This document shows, piece after piece, positions 63,138-64,000 of a stretch of DNA of 64,000 bases. The notes below the pieces were generated by a model. The model was not told the DNA's origin. It ran no database searches and worked only from the letters and a program-made list of their open reading frames with translations. The position numbers and the translations under genes were made by a program. Numbering within the stretch: position 1 is the stretch's first letter; each line of letters opens with the position of its first letter. This DNA is from Stratiformator vulcanicus (GTDB lineage: Bacteria > Planctomycetota > Planctomycetia > Planctomycetales > Planctomycetaceae), in NCBI RefSeq assembly GCF_007744515.1, contig NZ_CP036268.1:4458833-4522832 (forward strand). Reading direction: 5' to 3'.

Positions 63138-64000
63138 ATGCCCGTGATTGATCTTCGCAGCGACACGAAGACGCGCCCAACACCTGAAATGTATCAGGCG
63201 ATGGTCGAAGCCCCCGTGGGCGACGATATGGACGGCGAAGACCCCACCGTTAACCGCTTGCAGGAGCGGGTCGCGGAAATGTTCGGCAAAGAAGCCGCCC
63301 TGTTTGGTGTCTCCGGAACGATGACCAACCAGTTGGGCATTCGCTGTCATTGCGGGCCGGGGGACGAATTGCTGATCCACCGCACGGGGCATATCGCCAA
63401 CTACGAAGGCGGAGCCCCAGCGGCGATGAGCGGGATCACCTGTCGCCTCGTCGGGGGCGAACGTGGAATGCCGACTCCGGAGGATTTTGAAGCCGAATTG
63501 CATCCCGAAGCTCAGCACTATCCGCGGACCCGGTTGGTCTGCCTCGAAAACTCCACCAACATGGGTGGCGGTGCTGCGTGGCCGATCGACCGGTTTCGCG
63601 AGGCCGCCGGATGGGCCCGCGAGCGAGGCTTCCGCGTGCATCTCGATGGCGCCCGCCTGTTCAACGCGTGCGTCGCTCGCGGCTACACCCCGGCCGATTT
63701 GACTGCCGAGGTCGACACGATTTCGATCTGTTTTTCCAAAGGGCTGGGCTGTCCGATGGGTTCGATGCTGATCGGCTCGGCTGACGACATCTGCAAGGCA
63801 TTTCGAGCCCGCAAGTTGTTCGGCGGAGCCCTTCGCCAATCGGGCATCATTGCCGGCGCGGCGCTTTTCGCTCTCGATCATCACATCGACCGCTTGTCGG
63901 AAGACCATGCTAATGCACGGCTTATGGCTGATCAGATCGCCGCGATGCCCGGTTTGAGATGCGATCCTGCGACGGTGGAAACGAACATCCTGTTCTTCGA
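63138..64000 (+). CDS. Threonine aldolase family protein, 5' part
   Basis: The gene is cut by the window end; 287 residues are visible. It is a PLP-dependent beta-eliminating lyase/threonine aldolase: [14 protein letters not shown] at the N-terminus, [21 protein letters not shown] for the phosphate loop, [10 protein letters not shown] with the PLP-binding Asp, and the Schiff-base Lys201 in [13 protein letters not shown]. The family splits threonine or allo-threonine to glycine and acetaldehyde. The ATG at 63138 follows a GAGCGG site. The C-terminal domain is outside the window. It is divergent from hisD. Confidence 0.9.
   Translation, partial: MPVIDLRSDTKTRPTPEMYQAMVEAPVGDDMDGEDPTVNRLQERVAEMFGKEAALFGVSGTMTNQLGIRCHCGPGDELLIHRTGHIANYEGGAPAAMSGITCRLVGGERGMPTPEDFEAELHPEAQHYPRTRLVCLENSTNMGGGAAWPIDRFREAAGWARERGFRVHLDGARLFNACVARGYTPADLTAEVDTISICFSKGLGCPMGSMLIGSADDICKAFRARKLFGGALRQSGIIAGAALFALDHHIDRLSEDHANARLMADQIAAMPGLRCDPATVETNILFF

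Noticed and set aside
63048-63908. 286-codon minus-strand frame at the window end
   Set aside because: It is antisense to the threonine aldolase gene whose PLP motifs are clear.

Overview
The window looks like a chromosomal segment of a planctomycete (class Planctomycetia probable, genus not determinable from this stretch). The evidence is the gene content: a DUF1592-type planctomycete cytochrome paired with a Tat-exported DUF1552 protein, several secreted sulfatases and PQQ-repeat propeller proteins, a DUF1570 protease-like protein, a Ser/Thr kinase with a DLG motif fused to a beta-helix, a Lys/Ala-rich histone H1-like protein, and short dispersed intergenic hairpin repeats. Base composition is moderately GC-rich throughout, and many genes lack an obvious Shine-Dalgarno site.

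Layout. 1-7.2 kb: sugar-acid catabolic cluster (aldo/keto reductase end, zinc dehydrogenase, UxaA-type dehydratase, UxaB-type reductase, KDPG-type aldolase, TIM-barrel isomerase, FucU/RbsD mutarotase, and a convergent lactonase-type amidohydrolase). Together these make a plausible oxidative route for a deoxyhexose such as L-fucose, or for a hexuronate. 7.3-9.1 kb: tRNA-Ser(GCT) with a strong terminator, then ispH and a small membrane protein. 9.1-16.9 kb (minus): two sulfatases and a DUF1552/DUF1592 cytochrome pair. 17.2-18.6 kb: a PQQ-propeller protein.

18.7-23.4 kb: a probable genomic island. It starts at a degenerate 5' piece of a tRNA-Arg gene and ends at an intact tRNA-Arg(CCT). Just before the intact tRNA lie a 30-bp perfect palindrome and the C-terminal remnant of a tyrosine recombinase, and further in is a transposase orfA remnant. 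The cargo is a tightly overlapping three-gene operon: flavin amine oxidase, a protein with an RMD1/DUF155-like membrane-anchored C-terminus, and a multi-pass acyltransferase-like protein. I do not recognise this combination, and it is the best candidate here for an undescribed system.

23.4-29.1 kb (minus): housekeeping genes (GNAT, AlkA-type glycosylase, TrmB, FabZ-like dehydratase, peroxiredoxin) and a folate group (FolK, FolB, and a FolM-like reductase overlapping FolB). 29.5-36.5 kb (plus): a five-gene C30 carotenoid cluster (CrtN-like, aldehyde dehydrogenase, CrtP-like, acyltransferase, glycosyltransferase) resembling the staphyloxanthin set without a CrtM. 36.7-48.3 kb: Dps, a HEAT-like secreted protein, a second PQQ propeller, purH, DUF1570, an FHA protein, an epimerase and an M24 peptidase-like protein. 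48.5-57.1 kb: the histone H1-like protein, a DUF6798-type membrane protein, a sulfotransferase, a lipoprotein alpha/beta hydrolase, two methyltransferases and a receiver-only response regulator. 57.4-64 kb: the kinase/beta-helix protein, a serine beta-lactamase-like hydrolase overlapping hisD, and the start of a threonine aldolase gene cut by the window edge.

All family assignments come from reading motifs in the translated sequence; no database search was possible.
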